Shown piece after piece: positions 35,886 to 46,580 of a DNA stretch of 64,000 nucleotides (positions are counted from its first letter, which is position 1; each line of letters opens with the position of its first letter). Below the pieces are notes generated by a model that was not told where the DNA came from, did not search any database, and saw only the letters and a list, made by a program, of their open reading frames with translations. Origin of the DNA: Prevotella sp. (GTDB lineage: Bacteria; Bacteroidota; Bacteroidia; Bacteroidales; Bacteroidaceae). The DNA is taken from positions 186,001-250,000 of the forward strand of contig JAILHK010000034.1 of assembly GCA_024695815.1 (NCBI GenBank), read 5' to 3'. The position numbers and the translations under genes were made by a program.

Positions 35886-37283
35886 ATGAAACGACTATTA
35901 CTCTTCGCATGCGCCCTGGTGGTCATGACCGTGCAGGCACAGACTGCACGCAAGTTCACAGTAAACATCACGCCCGACGGGGCTTCAAACATGGTGGCCT
36001 ATCTGCCCGACATGCCGACGGGTAGGGCAGTGGTCGATTGTCCCGGTGGTGGCTACAGCCATCTGGCTCTGCAGCACGAGGGACACGACTGGGCTGCGTA
36101 TTTCAATAAGCAGGGCATTGCCTACTTCGTGCTGACCTATCGCATGCCGAAGGGCAACCGTGATATCCCCCTGAGCGATGCACAGACAGCCATACGTATG
36201 GTGCGCGACTCTGCCGACTTCTGGCATGTGAACCCCTACGATGTGGGCATCATGGGCTTCTCGGCAGGCGGTCATCTGGCTTCATCCGTGTCAACGCATA
36301 GTGAGTTTGACTGTCGTCCCAACTTCAGTATCCTGTTCTATCCGGTCATCTCGATGAATCCCCGCGAGGGGCATCGTGGCAGTAGCGAGGGCTTCTTGGG
36401 AAAAGCAGGTCTGGAGAACGAGCAGCTGGTCAAGGAATGGTCTAACCAAAATGCTGTTCGACGTCACTTAACTCCGCCAGCCATCATCTTCACCGCCAGC
36501 GACGATCAGGTGGTGCCAGTCATTACCAACTGCATGCGCTATTATGAGTCCATGCGTCGTGCCGGCAACGACTGTGCTATGTACGTCTATCCTACAGGCG
36601 GTCACGGCTTTGGCTTCCGCGACAGTTGGACCTATCACAACCAGATGTTGAACGACCTGACCACCTGGCTCAATGCACACAAGGCCCCCCGCAAGGATGC
36701 CATCCGCGTGGCATGCATCGGCAACAGCATCACCGATGGATCGGGCATAGACATGGCCGACCTGAAAGGCTATCCCGCACAGTTGCAGAAACTGCTGGGC
36801 AAGGGCTATCACGTGAAGAACTACGGCGTGGGAGCACGCACCATGCTGAACAATGGCGACCATCCCTACATGATTGAGCTGGCGTGGCGCGACGCGCAGG
36901 CTTTCCAACCCAACATCGTGGTCATCAAGTTGGGGACCAACGACTCAAAGGATTTCATCTGGAGCAAGCATTCAAAGGAGTTTGCGGGCGACATGCAGAC
37001 GATGGTCAACGCACTGCGCAAACTGCCGTCTAATCCGAAAATCTATCTGTGTACGCCTATCAAGGCCTTCCGCGACAAGTGGGGCATCACCGACTCTGTC
37101 ATCGTGAACGGTGTCATTCCCGCCATCCGACAGGTTGCCAAGAAGAACAAACTGACGGTCATCGACCTCCATGCGGTGCTCACCGATGAGGCCAGCATGA
37201 CGCACGACATGATACATCCCAACGAGAAAGGAGCAGGGCAGATGGCGAAAGCCATTGCCGATGCTATTCGACTAAAAGAATAA
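35886..37283 (+). CDS. Secreted two-domain carbohydrate esterase (alpha/beta hydrolase + SGNH)
   Basis: The 465-residue protein has a signal peptide (to about QA18) and two complete esterase domains. Domain 1 (about 22-265) is an alpha/beta hydrolase of the acetyl-xylan or feruloyl esterase type: oxyanion stretch CPGGGY, nucleophile GFSAGGH (Ser126), Asp in ASDDQ (about 206-207) and GGHGF (His240). Domain 2 (about 272-465) is SGNH: GNSITDGSG (Ser281), Gly near YGVGART, KLGTND (Asn352) and DMIHPNEKG (Asp440, His443). Both sets of catalytic residues are intact. It should strip acetyl or aryl groups from hemicellulose or pectin in the periplasm or outside. It stands alone, between a 22-bp array and the thiamine operon. 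Confidence 0.87.
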   Translation: MKRLLLFACALVVMTVQAQTARKFTVNITPDGASNMVAYLPDMPTGRAVVDCPGGGYSHLALQHEGHDWAAYFNKQGIAYFVLTYRMPKGNRDIPLSDAQTAIRMVRDSADFWHVNPYDVGIMGFSAGGHLASSVSTHSEFDCRPNFSILFYPVISMNPREGHRGSSEGFLGKAGLENEQLVKEWSNQNAVRRHLTPPAIIFTASDDQVVPVITNCMRYYESMRRAGNDCAMYVYPTGGHGFGFRDSWTYHNQMLNDLTTWLNAHKAPRKDAIRVACIGNSITDGSGIDMADLKGYPAQLQKLLGKGYHVKNYGVGARTMLNNGDHPYMIELAWRDAQAFQPNIVVIKLGTNDSKDFIWSKHSKEFAGDMQTMVNALRKLPSNPKIYLCTPIKAFRDKWGITDSVIVNGVIPAIRQVAKKNKLTVIDLHAVLTDEASMTHDMIHPNEKGAGQMAKAIADAIRLKE

Positions 37284-37310
37284 TAAAAAGAAAGAAAAAA
37301 GGGATTTTTC

Positions 37311-37341
37311 TTTGCAATTTGGTAGATTATTCGTACCTTTG
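37311..37341 (+). promoter_or_regulatory. Promoter of the thiamine operon
   Basis: TTTG (37311-37314), exactly 19 bp, then TACCTTTG (37334-37341): a textbook Bacteroidetes promoter, directly before the TPP riboswitch. Confidence 0.85.
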
Positions 37342-37356
37342 CACGCAGAATAAATT

Positions 37357-37466
37357 ACTCGGGGTGCTTTTTGCTTACCTTTCTTATTGTAAATAAGAAG
37401 AAATGCAGGAGGCTGAGATTATACCCATTGACCTGATGCAGGTAATGCTGCCGTAGGGAATGAGCA
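37357..37466 (+). ncRNA. TPP (thiamine pyrophosphate) riboswitch
   Basis: The conserved THI-box parts are present in order: CTCGGGGTGC (from 37359), a variable P3 extension of about 45 nt containing CTTATT/AATAAG, GGCTGAGATTATACCC (from 37411), ACCTGATGCAGGTAATGCTG (from 37431) and CCGTAGGGAA (from 37451). It binds TPP and represses the downstream biosynthetic genes. The following hairpin with seven Ts indicates control by transcription termination. Confidence 0.97.
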
Positions 37467-37484
37467 CAGATGATAAGTATAAAC

Positions 37485-37526
37485 CTCGGGTAAGGACCGT
37501 CAATAGGTCTTTGCCCGAGTTTTTTT
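37485..37526 (+). terminator. Riboswitch-controlled terminator
   Basis: CTCGGG (37485-37490) pairs with CCCGAG (37514-37519), with inner pairing of GGACC and GGTCT, and T7 follows. It stands between the aptamer and thiS, so TPP binding should favour this hairpin. Confidence 0.85.
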
Positions 37527-37537
37527 GTTTAAGAGGT

Positions 37538-37735
37538 ATGACTATTAGACTGAATGGGAAAGAACAGCAGACGGCGGCTGCTACACTACAAGAACTGGCA
37601 CAGGAACTGAATTTGCCGGAAAAAGGTATCGCCATAGCGATGGAGATGAGAATGATACCGCGACAAGCGTGGGCAGAGACATGCCTCAACGCCGACAGCG
37701 AAGTGATAATTATTAAGGCAGCCTGTGGCGGATGA
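37538..37735 (+). CDS. thiS: Sulfur carrier protein ThiS
   Basis: The 65-residue ubiquitin-like protein starts MTIRLNGKEQQTAAATLQEL and ends KAACGG; the terminal Gly-Gly is adenylated and thiocarboxylated. An upstream in-frame ATG at 37460 lies within the riboswitch and terminator and is rejected. ThiS donates sulfur for the thiazole ring to ThiG. Its TGA overlaps the thiE ATG. It is first in the eight-gene thiamine operon. Confidence 0.95.
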   Translation: MTIRLNGKEQQTAAATLQELAQELNLPEKGIAIAMEMRMIPRQAWAETCLNADSEVIIIKAACGG

Positions 37736-38352
37736 TACAGTTTATTAGTCATTACAACGACCAATACGGTTATTTGGAAACGATAGCGCTGGCCCTGCAA
37801 GGCGGATGCCGATGGGTGCAGCTGCGCATGAAGAATGCGCCTGTCGATGAGGTGCGGCGTACGGCAAGACTGGCACAGCTGATGTGTCGCAGCGCTGGTG
37901 CCACGTTTATCATCGACGACCACGTGGGACTGGTGAAAGAACTGCATGCCGACGGTGTGCATCTGGGACTGAGCGACATGCCGATAGCCGAGGCACGCCG
38001 TCTGTTGGGTCCCGACTATATCATTGGTGGCACAGCCAATACGTTCGACGACGTGAAAGCACATGCTGAGGCTGGAGCCGACTACATAGGGTGCGGGCCC
38101 TTTCGGTTTACCACCACCAAAGAGCGCTTGTCGCCGGTGTTGGGACTGGAGGGCTACCGACAGATTGTGGAAAAGATGAAGAGCGAGCATATCAACCTGC
38201 CGATTGTTGCCATTGGAGGCATCACGGCTGCAGATGTGCCTAACATCATAAAGACAGGTGTGACGGGCATTGCCCTCAGTGGCGCCGTCATCAATGCGGT
38301 TGACCCTGTCAATGAAATGAAAAGATTGATAAAGATTGTAGATCATGAGTAA
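37732..38352 (+). CDS. thiE: Thiamine-phosphate synthase
   Basis: The 206-residue TIM-barrel enzyme joins HMP pyrophosphate to thiazole phosphate to give thiamine phosphate. Family motifs: [57 protein letters not shown] and [12 protein letters not shown]. It overlaps thiS by 4 bp and thiG by 8 bp. A second, shorter homologue follows in the same operon; this copy has the fuller motif set and is the likelier true ThiE. Confidence 0.94.
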   Translation: MIQFISHYNDQYGYLETIALALQGGCRWVQLRMKNAPVDEVRRTARLAQLMCRSAGATFIIDDHVGLVKELHADGVHLGLSDMPIAEARRLLGPDYIIGGTANTFDDVKAHAEAGADYIGCGPFRFTTTKERLSPVLGLEGYRQIVEKMKSEHINLPIVAIGGITAADVPNIIKTGVTGIALSGAVINAVDPVNEMKRLIKIVDHE

Positions 38353-39118
38353 ATTGGTAATCGCAGGTCGTGAGTTCAGCTCACGCCTGTTCCTGGGAAC
38401 GGGAAAGTTTAACAACAACACCCTGATGGCAGAGGCTATCAAGGCAAGTGAGACGGAAATGGTGACGGTGGCCATGAAACGCATCGAACTGGGTGATAGG
38501 GATGACGACCTTCTGACGCACATCACGCAGAATAAGCATATACAGTTGCTGCCCAACACTTCGGGGGTGCGCAATGCCGAAGAGGCCGTGTTTGCTGCAC
38601 AGATGGCCCGCGAGGCCTTTGGCACCAACTGGCTGAAACTGGAGATACATCCCGATCCGCGCTATCTGCTGCCCGACTCGGTGGAGACGCTGAAGGCCAC
38701 CGAACAGCTGGTGAAACTCGGCTTCGTGGTTCTGCCTTACTGTCAGGCTGACCCCACATTGTGTAAACATCTGGAGGAGGCAGGCGCAGCCACTGTGATG
38801 CCCCTGGCAGCACCCATCGGCACCAACAAGGGACTGCGCATGAAGGACTTCCTGCAGATCATCATTGACCAGGCAACCGTACCGGTGGTGGTCGATGCAG
38901 GCATCGGTGCACCCAGTCATGCTGCCGAAGCCATGGAGATGGGTGCCGACTGCGTGTTGGTGAATACTGCTATTGCCGTGGCTGGCGATCCCGTCAGGAT
39001 GGCAGATGCTTTCCGTCAGGCCGTGATTGCTGGTCGTCAGGCCTACGAGGCCGGCCTCGGAGCTATAGCCGAATGTGCAGAGGCTACCAGTCCTCTCACG
39101 GCCTTCTTGAATGTTTAG
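38345..39118 (+). CDS. thiG: Thiazole synthase
   Basis: The 257-residue TIM barrel condenses DXP, dehydroglycine and ThiS thiocarboxylate into the thiazole. Visible motifs: [38 protein letters not shown] (Schiff-base Lys in LKLE), [42 protein letters not shown], and [10 protein letters not shown]. Its normal length supports this start. It overlaps thiE by 8 bp and is partnered by thiH further along. Confidence 0.96.
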   Translation: MSKLVIAGREFSSRLFLGTGKFNNNTLMAEAIKASETEMVTVAMKRIELGDRDDDLLTHITQNKHIQLLPNTSGVRNAEEAVFAAQMAREAFGTNWLKLEIHPDPRYLLPDSVETLKATEQLVKLGFVVLPYCQADPTLCKHLEEAGAATVMPLAAPIGTNKGLRMKDFLQIIIDQATVPVVVDAGIGAPSHAAEAMEMGADCVLVNTAIAVAGDPVRMADAFRQAVIAGRQAYEAGLGAIAECAEATSPLTAFLNV

Positions 39119-39124
39119 AATTGA

Positions 39125-40732
<1,608 letters not shown>

Positions 40733-40738
40733 GAACTC

Positions 40739-41539
40739 ATGGAACTATCCAGCGAACAACGTAGGCGTTATAACAGACACTTGATACTCGATGGCTTTGG
40801 CCTCGAAGGCCAGGAAAAACTGTTGCAGGCCAAGGTGCTTTTGGTTGGTGCCGGAGGCCTGGGTTCGCCCGTGGCTCTCTATTTGGCTGCTGCTGGTGTA
40901 GGCACTATCGGTGTGGTGGATGGCGATAGTGTGAGCATCAGCAATCTGCAACGTCAGGTGTTGCATAGTACGAAGGATATCAACCGTCCGAAGGTCGAGG
41001 TAGCACGCGAACGTATAGAGGCCATGAACCCTGATGTCAATGTGCGTACCTATGAGCTTTTCTTGAATGAGGCCAACGCCATGAACCTGATAGAGCCCTA
41101 CGACTTTGTAATCGATGGTACCGACAATTTTGCCACAAAATATCTGGTAAACGATGCCTGTGTGATGCAAGGAAAGGCTTTCTGTATGGGTGGCATCAGT
41201 CGTTATAGCGGTCAGCTGATGACCCATGTGCCTGGTTCAGCCTGCTACCGTTGCTTGTTTCCGGAACCGCCAGCCAAAGAGGACGTAGAAACTTGTGCGA
41301 TGGTGGGTGTGCTGGGTTCTATTGCCGGCATGTTAGGCACTGTCCAGGCCACCGAGTGCATCAAATATCTGGCAGGCGTGGGCCAACTGCTCACCAATGC
41401 CCTTCTGACCTTCGATGCCCTGACAATGCAGTGGCAGCGCTTTGACTTCGCTCAACGCAGCGACTGCGCCCTTTGTGGCGAGCATCCTTCCATCCACGAA
41501 CTGAAGGAATATGCCTTCCAACCTTGTAAATCAAAATGA
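40739..41539 (+). CDS. thiF: ThiF/MoeB-type adenylyltransferase for ThiS
   Basis: The 266-residue E1-like enzyme has the nucleotide motif GAGGLGSPVALYLAAAGVG, the adjacent SNLQRQVLH and DGTDNFATKYLVNDAC, and paired zinc Cys motifs CYRC and CALC. It adenylates the Gly-Gly end of ThiS. From sequence alone it could serve MoaD as well (MoeB), but its place in the thi operon favours ThiS. It starts 6 bp after thiC. Confidence 0.92.
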   Translation: MELSSEQRRRYNRHLILDGFGLEGQEKLLQAKVLLVGAGGLGSPVALYLAAAGVGTIGVVDGDSVSISNLQRQVLHSTKDINRPKVEVARERIEAMNPDVNVRTYELFLNEANAMNLIEPYDFVIDGTDNFATKYLVNDACVMQGKAFCMGGISRYSGQLMTHVPGSACYRCLFPEPPAKEDVETCAMVGVLGSIAGMLGTVQATECIKYLAGVGQLLTNALLTFDALTMQWQRFDFAQRSDCALCGEHPSIHELKEYAFQPCKSK

Positions 41540-41546
41540 AATAGAT

Positions 41547-42680
41547 ATGTTTTCTGATGAACTAAAGAATATCAGTTGGGACGAGACTACCGAGCGTATT
41601 GCCCGGATGACAGATGCCGACGTGCGCCGTGCACTTGGCAAGAGTCGTCTGGATGTGAACGACTTCATGGCGCTTCTCTCGCCAGCCGCCGAGCCTTATC
41701 TGGAGACGATGGCCCGACTCTCACGTCATTATACCGAGGAGCGCTTTGGACGTACCATGTCCATGTTCATCCCCCTTTATATCACGAACTCTTGTTCTAA
41801 CTCGTGCGTGTACTGTGGCTTCCACCGCGAGAACCCAATGGCGCGCACCATTCTCACCCCCGAACAGATCGAGGATGAGTATAAGGCCATCAAGCAGTTG
41901 GCTCCTTTCGAGAATATATTGTTGGTGACGGGCGAGAACCCCGCCAAGGCTGGCGTTCCCTATCTGGCGAAGGCCATCGATATTGCCAAGCGTTACTTCT
42001 CGAACATCAAAATAGAAGTGATGCCCCTTAAGATGGAAGACTACAAGGAACTGACTCACCACGGACTGAATGGCGTGATCTGTTTTCAAGAGACCTACAA
42101 TCGCGACCATTATCAGTTGTATCATCCACGAGGCATGAAGAGTCGTTTTGAGTGGCGCTGTGATGGCTTCGACCGTATGGGACAGGCTGGTGTTCACTCT
42201 ATTGGCATGGGTGTGCTCATTGGTCTGGAGAAGGATTGGCGCACCGACGTGACGATGATGGCTCACCACCTGCGCTACCTACAGAAACACTACTGGCGCA
42301 CTAAGTACTCCATCAACTTCCCACGTATGCGCCCGGCGCAGAACGAGGGCTTTCAGCCAAACTGTTTCATGACAGACCGTGAATTGGCACAAGCCACCTT
42401 TGCCATGCGTATCTTCGACCACGATGTGGATATCTCTTACTCTACACGTGAACCTGCTTACATTCGTGATAATATGTGTACGCTGGGCGTCACCACCATG
42501 TCGGCCGAGAGCCATGTGAATCCCGGTGGCTACCACACCTATCCGCAGGCGCTCGAGCAGTTTACAGTGAGCGATGAACGTACGGCCAAGGTTATCAACG
42601 CCCGACTGAAGGAGCTGGGCCGCGAGCCTGTGTGGAAGGACTGGGATGCCTCGTTCGATTATATCAACCGCGCAGTATGA
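41547..42680 (+). CDS. thiH: 2-iminoacetate synthase
   Basis: The 377-residue radical SAM enzyme cleaves tyrosine to dehydroglycine for ThiG, the oxygen-independent route that fits an anaerobe. The cluster motif is CSNSCVYCGF. Others: LLVTGENP, EVMPLKMEDYKELTHHGLNG, CFQETYNRDHY, HPRGMKSRFEWR, and SINFPRMRPA. An upstream ATG at 41511 would add 12 residues overlapping thiF; the start at 41547 (MFSDELKNISWDE) aligns better with known ThiH N termini. The ATGA stop overlaps the next gene. Confidence 0.94.
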   Translation: MFSDELKNISWDETTERIARMTDADVRRALGKSRLDVNDFMALLSPAAEPYLETMARLSRHYTEERFGRTMSMFIPLYITNSCSNSCVYCGFHRENPMARTILTPEQIEDEYKAIKQLAPFENILLVTGENPAKAGVPYLAKAIDIAKRYFSNIKIEVMPLKMEDYKELTHHGLNGVICFQETYNRDHYQLYHPRGMKSRFEWRCDGFDRMGQAGVHSIGMGVLIGLEKDWRTDVTMMAHHLRYLQKHYWRTKYSINFPRMRPAQNEGFQPNCFMTDRELAQATFAMRIFDHDVDISYSTREPAYIRDNMCTLGVTTMSAESHVNPGGYHTYPQALEQFTVSDERTAKVINARLKELGREPVWKDWDASFDYINRAV

Positions 42681-43213
42681 TTATCGTAATCACTCGTCCT
42701 GATTTCTTTGAAGGTGAAGCTGAGCGTATCACCGAACTGCTGCGCAGCGGCAGGGCTGACTTGATGCACATCCGAAAGCCTCAAGCCAGTCGCGAGGAGG
42801 TGATGCGACTACTGATATCGTTGCCAGGTGACATCTACGACCGGTTGGTGCTGCACGATCAGCATCAGTTGGCCGTAGAATGTCATTTACATGGCATCCA
42901 TTTGAACCATCGTAACCCGCAACCGCCAGCAGGATGGACTGGGGCTGTCAGCATTTCGTGCCATTCGTTCCAGGAGTTGGCCGAATGTCACCGACAGTCT
43001 TTTGCCTATATGAGCTTGAGCCCTATCTTCGACAGTATATCGAAGCAAGGCTATCGCTCGGCCTTTACGCCAGAACAGATAGCAGAGGCCGCTGCCAAGG
43101 GGCTCATCGACGAGCGGGTCATGGCTTTGGGCGGCGTGACGTTCGATAGAGTAGAGGAGGTTATGAAAATGGGCTTCGGAGGAGCCATGATACTTGGAGA
43201 CGCATGGAGATAG
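42677..43213 (+). CDS. Second ThiE/TenI-like protein
   Basis: The 178-residue protein is a short TIM barrel of the thiamine-phosphate synthase/TenI superfamily: LMHIRKPQASREEV, LHDQHQLAVECHLHGIHLNH, SISCHSFQEL, SLSPIFDSISKQGY, VMALGGVTFDRV and GFGGAMILGD. It lacks some of the residues that bind pyrimidine pyrophosphate in the longer ThiE. The family includes both ThiE enzymes and TenI thiazole tautomerases. With a full ThiE in the same operon, tautomerase is the more economical guess (inference). It overlaps thiH by 4 bp and thiD by 10 bp. Confidence 0.8.
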   Translation: MIIVITRPDFFEGEAERITELLRSGRADLMHIRKPQASREEVMRLLISLPGDIYDRLVLHDQHQLAVECHLHGIHLNHRNPQPPAGWTGAVSISCHSFQELAECHRQSFAYMSLSPIFDSISKQGYRSAFTPEQIAEAAAKGLIDERVMALGGVTFDRVEEVMKMGFGGAMILGDAWR

Positions 43214-43941
43214 TACTGACCATAGCTGGCAGCGACAGTAGTGCTGGCGCTGGCATACAACAAGATTTGAAGACCATGACGGCCCTGGGGTGCTATGGAG
43301 CTACGGTGATAACAGCTCTGACGTCGCAGAACACCATGGGCGTGCAGGCCGTGATGCCTGTACCTCAACAGGTGGTGATGAGTCAGATGACATCGGTCTT
43401 GTCTGACCTCGATGTGAAGGCGGTCAAGATTGGCATGGTGCCTAATCGTGACGTGGCCGAGGGAATTGTGGAAGTATTGAAAAGGTATTCTTGTGCCAAC
43501 ATTGTCTATGACCCCGTCATGATATCTACCAGTGGCACACAACTGATGACGGATGATTGTATCGCATTTGTACAACACCACCTCATGCCGCTCTGTACAC
43601 TTGTCACACCTAATATCCCTGAGGCGGAGGTGTTGGACTTGCAGGCCCTGCATGATGCTGGAGTTGCCTATCTGGTGAAAGGAGGACATGCCGATAGCGA
43701 CATGATGACCGACATACTGTATCTGGCTGACGGCTCACAGCAGGTGTACTCGTCGGCTAAGATAGTCACAGCCAACCTCCATGGCACGGGGTGCACACTG
43801 TCCAGCGCCATTGCAACCTTTCTGGCTAAGGGTGCCTCGCTGCCAGAGGCTGTCCGTTTGGCTAAGCAACATATGAAAAGGGCCATTCTCGCGGGGCGCC
43901 ACCTAGGCGTGGGTCACGGGAATGGTCCTTTATGGTTTTAA
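43204..43941 (+). CDS. thiD: Hydroxymethylpyrimidine (phosphate) kinase
   Basis: The 245-residue ribokinase-like enzyme phosphorylates HMP and HMP-P. Motifs: TIAGSDSSAGAGIQQDLKTM, ALGCYGATVITALTSQNT, KIGMVPN, YDPVMISTSGTQL, TPNIPEAEVL, LVKGGH and HGTGCTLSSAIA with the catalytic region. It is the last gene of the thiamine operon, ending 12 bp before the convergent cmk stop with no obvious terminator between. Confidence 0.95.
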   Translation: MEIVLTIAGSDSSAGAGIQQDLKTMTALGCYGATVITALTSQNTMGVQAVMPVPQQVVMSQMTSVLSDLDVKAVKIGMVPNRDVAEGIVEVLKRYSCANIVYDPVMISTSGTQLMTDDCIAFVQHHLMPLCTLVTPNIPEAEVLDLQALHDAGVAYLVKGGHADSDMMTDILYLADGSQQVYSSAKIVTANLHGTGCTLSSAIATFLAKGASLPEAVRLAKQHMKRAILAGRHLGVGHGNGPLWF

Positions 43942-43953
43942 GCGCAGAGGCAC

Positions 43954-44646
43954 TTATTTGTTGATGGCTTCATTGTAACGCTCCATCAACCATTCGTCTT
44001 GTTCTGGAATGGTCATGTGACTGTTGTCCAGCAACAGGGCATCGTCAGCCTGGCGCAGGGGTGATACCTCGCGGTGAGAGTCGATATAATCGCGCTCCTG
44101 CACGTTCTTCAGAATGTCTGCATAGTCTGCTGGCATTCCTTTCTCCTTCAACTCATCGAAGCGTCGCTGTGCACGCACTTCGGCAGAGGCCGTGACGAAG
44201 ATTTTCAGTTCGGCATCTGGGAACACCACGGTGCCAATGTCGCGACCGTCCATCACCACACCTTTATCCTTACCCATCTGTTGCTGTTGGGCCACCATCG
44301 CTTCGCGTACAAAGCCCAGCGTGGCAATGGGCGACACGTGGTTGCTCACCTCCAGCGAGCGGATCTCCTGTTCTACACACTCACCGTTGAGATAGGTGTC
44401 CGGGCGTCCAGTCTCTGCATTCAGTTGGAATGAGATGCTGATGTTTGCCATCTGCTGTTTCAACTCATCTGTTTTGATGCTACCATCCTCGCAAAACAAG
44501 TTGTGACGCAGAGCGTAAAGTGTCACCGAGCGGTACATGGCGCCGGTATCTACATAGATATAGCCTAGTTTACGAGCCAGTGCTTTTGCCATCGTGCTCT
44601 TGCCACATGACGAGTGGCCATCGATGGCTATCGTAATCTTTTTCAT
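43954..44646 (-). CDS. cmk: Cytidylate kinase
   Basis: The 230-residue P-loop kinase phosphorylates CMP and dCMP. It begins [20 protein letters not shown] with the Walker A in [46 protein letters not shown], and [11 protein letters not shown] are typical. The ATG overlaps the TGA of porQ upstream (ATGA), so the two genes are coupled. Confidence 0.96.
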   Translation of the reverse strand: MKKITIAIDGHSSCGKSTMAKALARKLGYIYVDTGAMYRSVTLYALRHNLFCEDGSIKTDELKQQMANISISFQLNAETGRPDTYLNGECVEQEIRSLEVSNHVSPIATLGFVREAMVAQQQQMGKDKGVVMDGRDIGTVVFPDAELKIFVTASAEVRAQRRFDELKEKGMPADYADILKNVQERDYIDSHREVSPLRQADDALLLDNSHMTIPEQDEWLMERYNEAINK

Positions 44647-45587
44647 AGTGTATAGCTGAAATTTATGATTAATGATGTGCTACTAACGTGGTATTTGCCA
44701 TAGGCAACGTGCAGTTTGAGTCGCTCCAGTGACATACCGGCACCCAATGACAGACCAGCACCGTGTGAAGAGGTGTCGTCGCCACTGCTGATTTTCATCT
44801 CCGAGGCGCGCATGCCGTTATAACCGGCAGCCACATAGAACTGTTCGGTGAGCAACAAGTCGGCACCAAACACCAGGTGCTTGCCGATGCCGTATTCCCA
44901 GTCGTTCAGTCGTACCATGGTGGCCGAGAAACGCAGGGGTGAGCCCGTCAGTCGTTTAGTGACACCCAACTGCAGATCGAGTGGGATGCGCTCGAAGTCA
45001 TCCTCGTAGGCTTTGATCTGTCCACCCAGGTTGCGTGCCACAGCACCGATGCCCCATTGTGAGTCTTCATCGAAGTAGTGCAGTCCCAGGTCCACGGCCA
45101 CGGCCATCGAGTTGTAGTTGCCGATGTAAGAGGCAGCCCATTTGGCGGTGATACCACCGCTGATATGGTCGGTCAGTGCGTAGGCAAAGGTACCGCCCAA
45201 TGCCAGGTCGTTGGCATGGAAGGTGCCCGTCTGCTGATTGTCGAAGGTGGTCTGTTTCATCTCGCCATAAGAGATGAAGCGTCCCTGAACGCCCCATGTG
45301 CCTCGCTCGTTCAAAGCTCGTGTGTAAGAGGCCGAACCAGTAAGTGCTCCTTGCATATAGGTCATCATGTTCAGGTTCATGGTGCGGTCTGTGACGTTGT
45401 TGATAAGGGCTGGATTGTGGAACACCAATGAGGCATCGTCTTCGTTGACCGACACGTTTTCACCGCCCAGTGCAGCAACATGTGCGCTGACAGGCAACCG
45501 CAGGAAGTTGAATGCGGTCTCACTGTCTTGTGCCTTCGCCCATAGGGAGAAGACCGACAACAGGCTTAACAGAACGGTTTTTCTCAT
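44643..45587 (-). CDS. porQ: Type IX secretion system protein PorQ
   Basis: The 314-residue outer-membrane beta-barrel of the PorV/PorQ type has a signal peptide (to about KA19), then [44 protein letters not shown] and a final strand IINFSYTL. In Porphyromonas and relatives PorQ belongs to the T9SS attachment apparatus with PorU, PorV and PorZ. This agrees with the sorting tails on three proteins of the pectin locus. It is first in a two-gene unit with cmk. Confidence 0.85.
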   Translation of the reverse strand: MRKTVLLSLLSVFSLWAKAQDSETAFNFLRLPVSAHVAALGGENVSVNEDDASLVFHNPALINNVTDRTMNLNMMTYMQGALTGSASYTRALNERGTWGVQGRFISYGEMKQTTFDNQQTGTFHANDLALGGTFAYALTDHISGGITAKWAASYIGNYNSMAVAVDLGLHYFDEDSQWGIGAVARNLGGQIKAYEDDFERIPLDLQLGVTKRLTGSPLRFSATMVRLNDWEYGIGKHLVFGADLLLTEQFYVAAGYNGMRASEMKISSGDDTSSHGAGLSLGAGMSLERLKLHVAYGKYHVSSTSLIINFSYTL

Positions 45588-45608
45588 TGTTTATTCCGAA
45601 ATTGACGG

Positions 45609-45616
45609 CAAATATA
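45609..45616 (-). promoter_or_regulatory. Promoter of porQ-cmk
   Basis: The minus strand reads TATATTTG, a perfect TAnnTTTG, 22 bp before the porQ start. Confidence 0.7.
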
Positions 45617-45681
45617 CAAAAAATATATGCCATTACTTTATTATAACGCATTATTTTATGATTTATTTCGGAATAGTTTTG

Positions 45682-45689
45682 TATATTTG
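45682..45689 (+). promoter_or_regulatory. Promoter of the outer-membrane protein gene
   Basis: TATATTTG, the same octamer as the divergent porQ promoter 66 bp away. The start codon is about 70 bp downstream. Confidence 0.68.
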
Positions 45690-45760
45690 CAGCCGAAGCC
45701 TGTTTCTTTACGGGTTTTTCATTGGGAAAAGTAACTAATTAATTAATAATGTGTATAATC

Positions 45761-46450
45761 ATGGGAAATATCAAGAAACTGTTGTTTGTATTTGTTGCAT
45801 TGATGCTGGCAACCACCACTGTACATGCTCAGACTCACAAGTATTACGACACCAAACATGAGGTTGGCGTCTCGGTTGGTGTTGGTGCTAATACGGAGAT
45901 TATTGGTGTCATCGGCGATGCTGTAGAGATTGTAACTGCCAATGTGGTGCTGCCTATATTGACAGGGGGGTATAGTCTTGAGAGTCAGAAATACATCTAT
46001 GGCGATGCGTCCTATTATCCGACGGTTGCTGTGGAGTATTATTATCATGTTAATAGAGTCATTGGCCTGGGTGGCATCATGGCCTACAACGGAATGAGTC
46101 GCGATATGTTTGTCACGGTAAAGGATAATAATACCGGCACACGCAGTACGCAAAAGACGGGCGTGGCCAAGCGTCATAACTTCAGCATCATTCCTACGGC
46201 TAAGTTCGATTGGTTGCGCAAAAAGAACTTTGGCATGTATTCAAAGTTGGGTGTTGGTGTCAGTTTCCTCAATGAGAGTCAGAAAGATGATGCAGCAGGT
46301 GGAACAGACTATAGCAACACCGATGCCGTTGTCAACTTCCAGTGTTCGCTTTTAGGCATAGAAGTGGGAAGTCAGCGTTTGCGTGGTTTTGTTGAGGCGG
46401 GTATTGGCGAACGTGGTATCTTCTCTGCTGGACTGCAATATAAATTTTAA
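45761..46450 (+). CDS. Outer-membrane beta-barrel protein of unknown role
   Basis: The 229-residue protein has a signal peptide (MGNIKKLLFVFVALMLATTT, cleaved near VHAQ) and alternating strands typical of small porin-like OMPs (VGVSVGVGANTEIIG, PTVAVEYYYHVNRVIGLGG, NFSIIPTAKFDWLR, YSKLGVGVSF), ending in Phe (SAGLQYKF). A slightly earlier ATG at 45749 is possible. No specific family function is recognised. It has its own promoter, diverging from porQ, and a terminator right after the stop. Confidence 0.78.
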   Translation: MGNIKKLLFVFVALMLATTTVHAQTHKYYDTKHEVGVSVGVGANTEIIGVIGDAVEIVTANVVLPILTGGYSLESQKYIYGDASYYPTVAVEYYYHVNRVIGLGGIMAYNGMSRDMFVTVKDNNTGTRSTQKTGVAKRHNFSIIPTAKFDWLRKKNFGMYSKLGVGVSFLNESQKDDAAGGTDYSNTDAVVNFQCSLLGIEVGSQRLRGFVEAGIGERGIFSAGLQYKF

Positions 46451-46510
46451 ATAGAAAAAACGCCAAGCTCATGCTTGACGTTTTTTTGTTTGCGGAGAGA
46501 ACAGGATTCG
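46450..46510. repeat. Copy 1 of a 60-bp direct repeat: terminator plus tRNA-Ser 3' end
   Basis: This 61-bp segment is identical to 46581-46640 except for one extra T. It contains the hairpin CGCCAAGC-TCAT-GCTTGACG with A6 before and T7 after (a terminator in both directions, here ending the outer-membrane protein gene). The last 18 bp are identical to the 3' end of the tRNA-Ser gene at 46623-46640. The 70 bp between the copies match nothing obvious. Confidence 0.88.
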
Positions 46511-46580
46511 TGCTCGACCTGTAAGGGCGCTTTCACAAAGCAAAGCGACTGAAAGAACCGTGAGAACCTGTTGTCAACGC

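Noticed and set aside
37384..38628. Long minus-strand ORF (414 codons) across the thiamine genes
   Set aside because: It lies opposite thiS, thiE and the start of thiG and over the riboswitch, all clearly identified on the + strand; its translation resembles no family.
46511..46580. A complete second tRNA between the two direct repeats
   Set aside because: Apart from an ACAGG/CCTGT pairing with a 12-nt loop, no acceptor, D or anticodon arms can be folded in these 70 bp.
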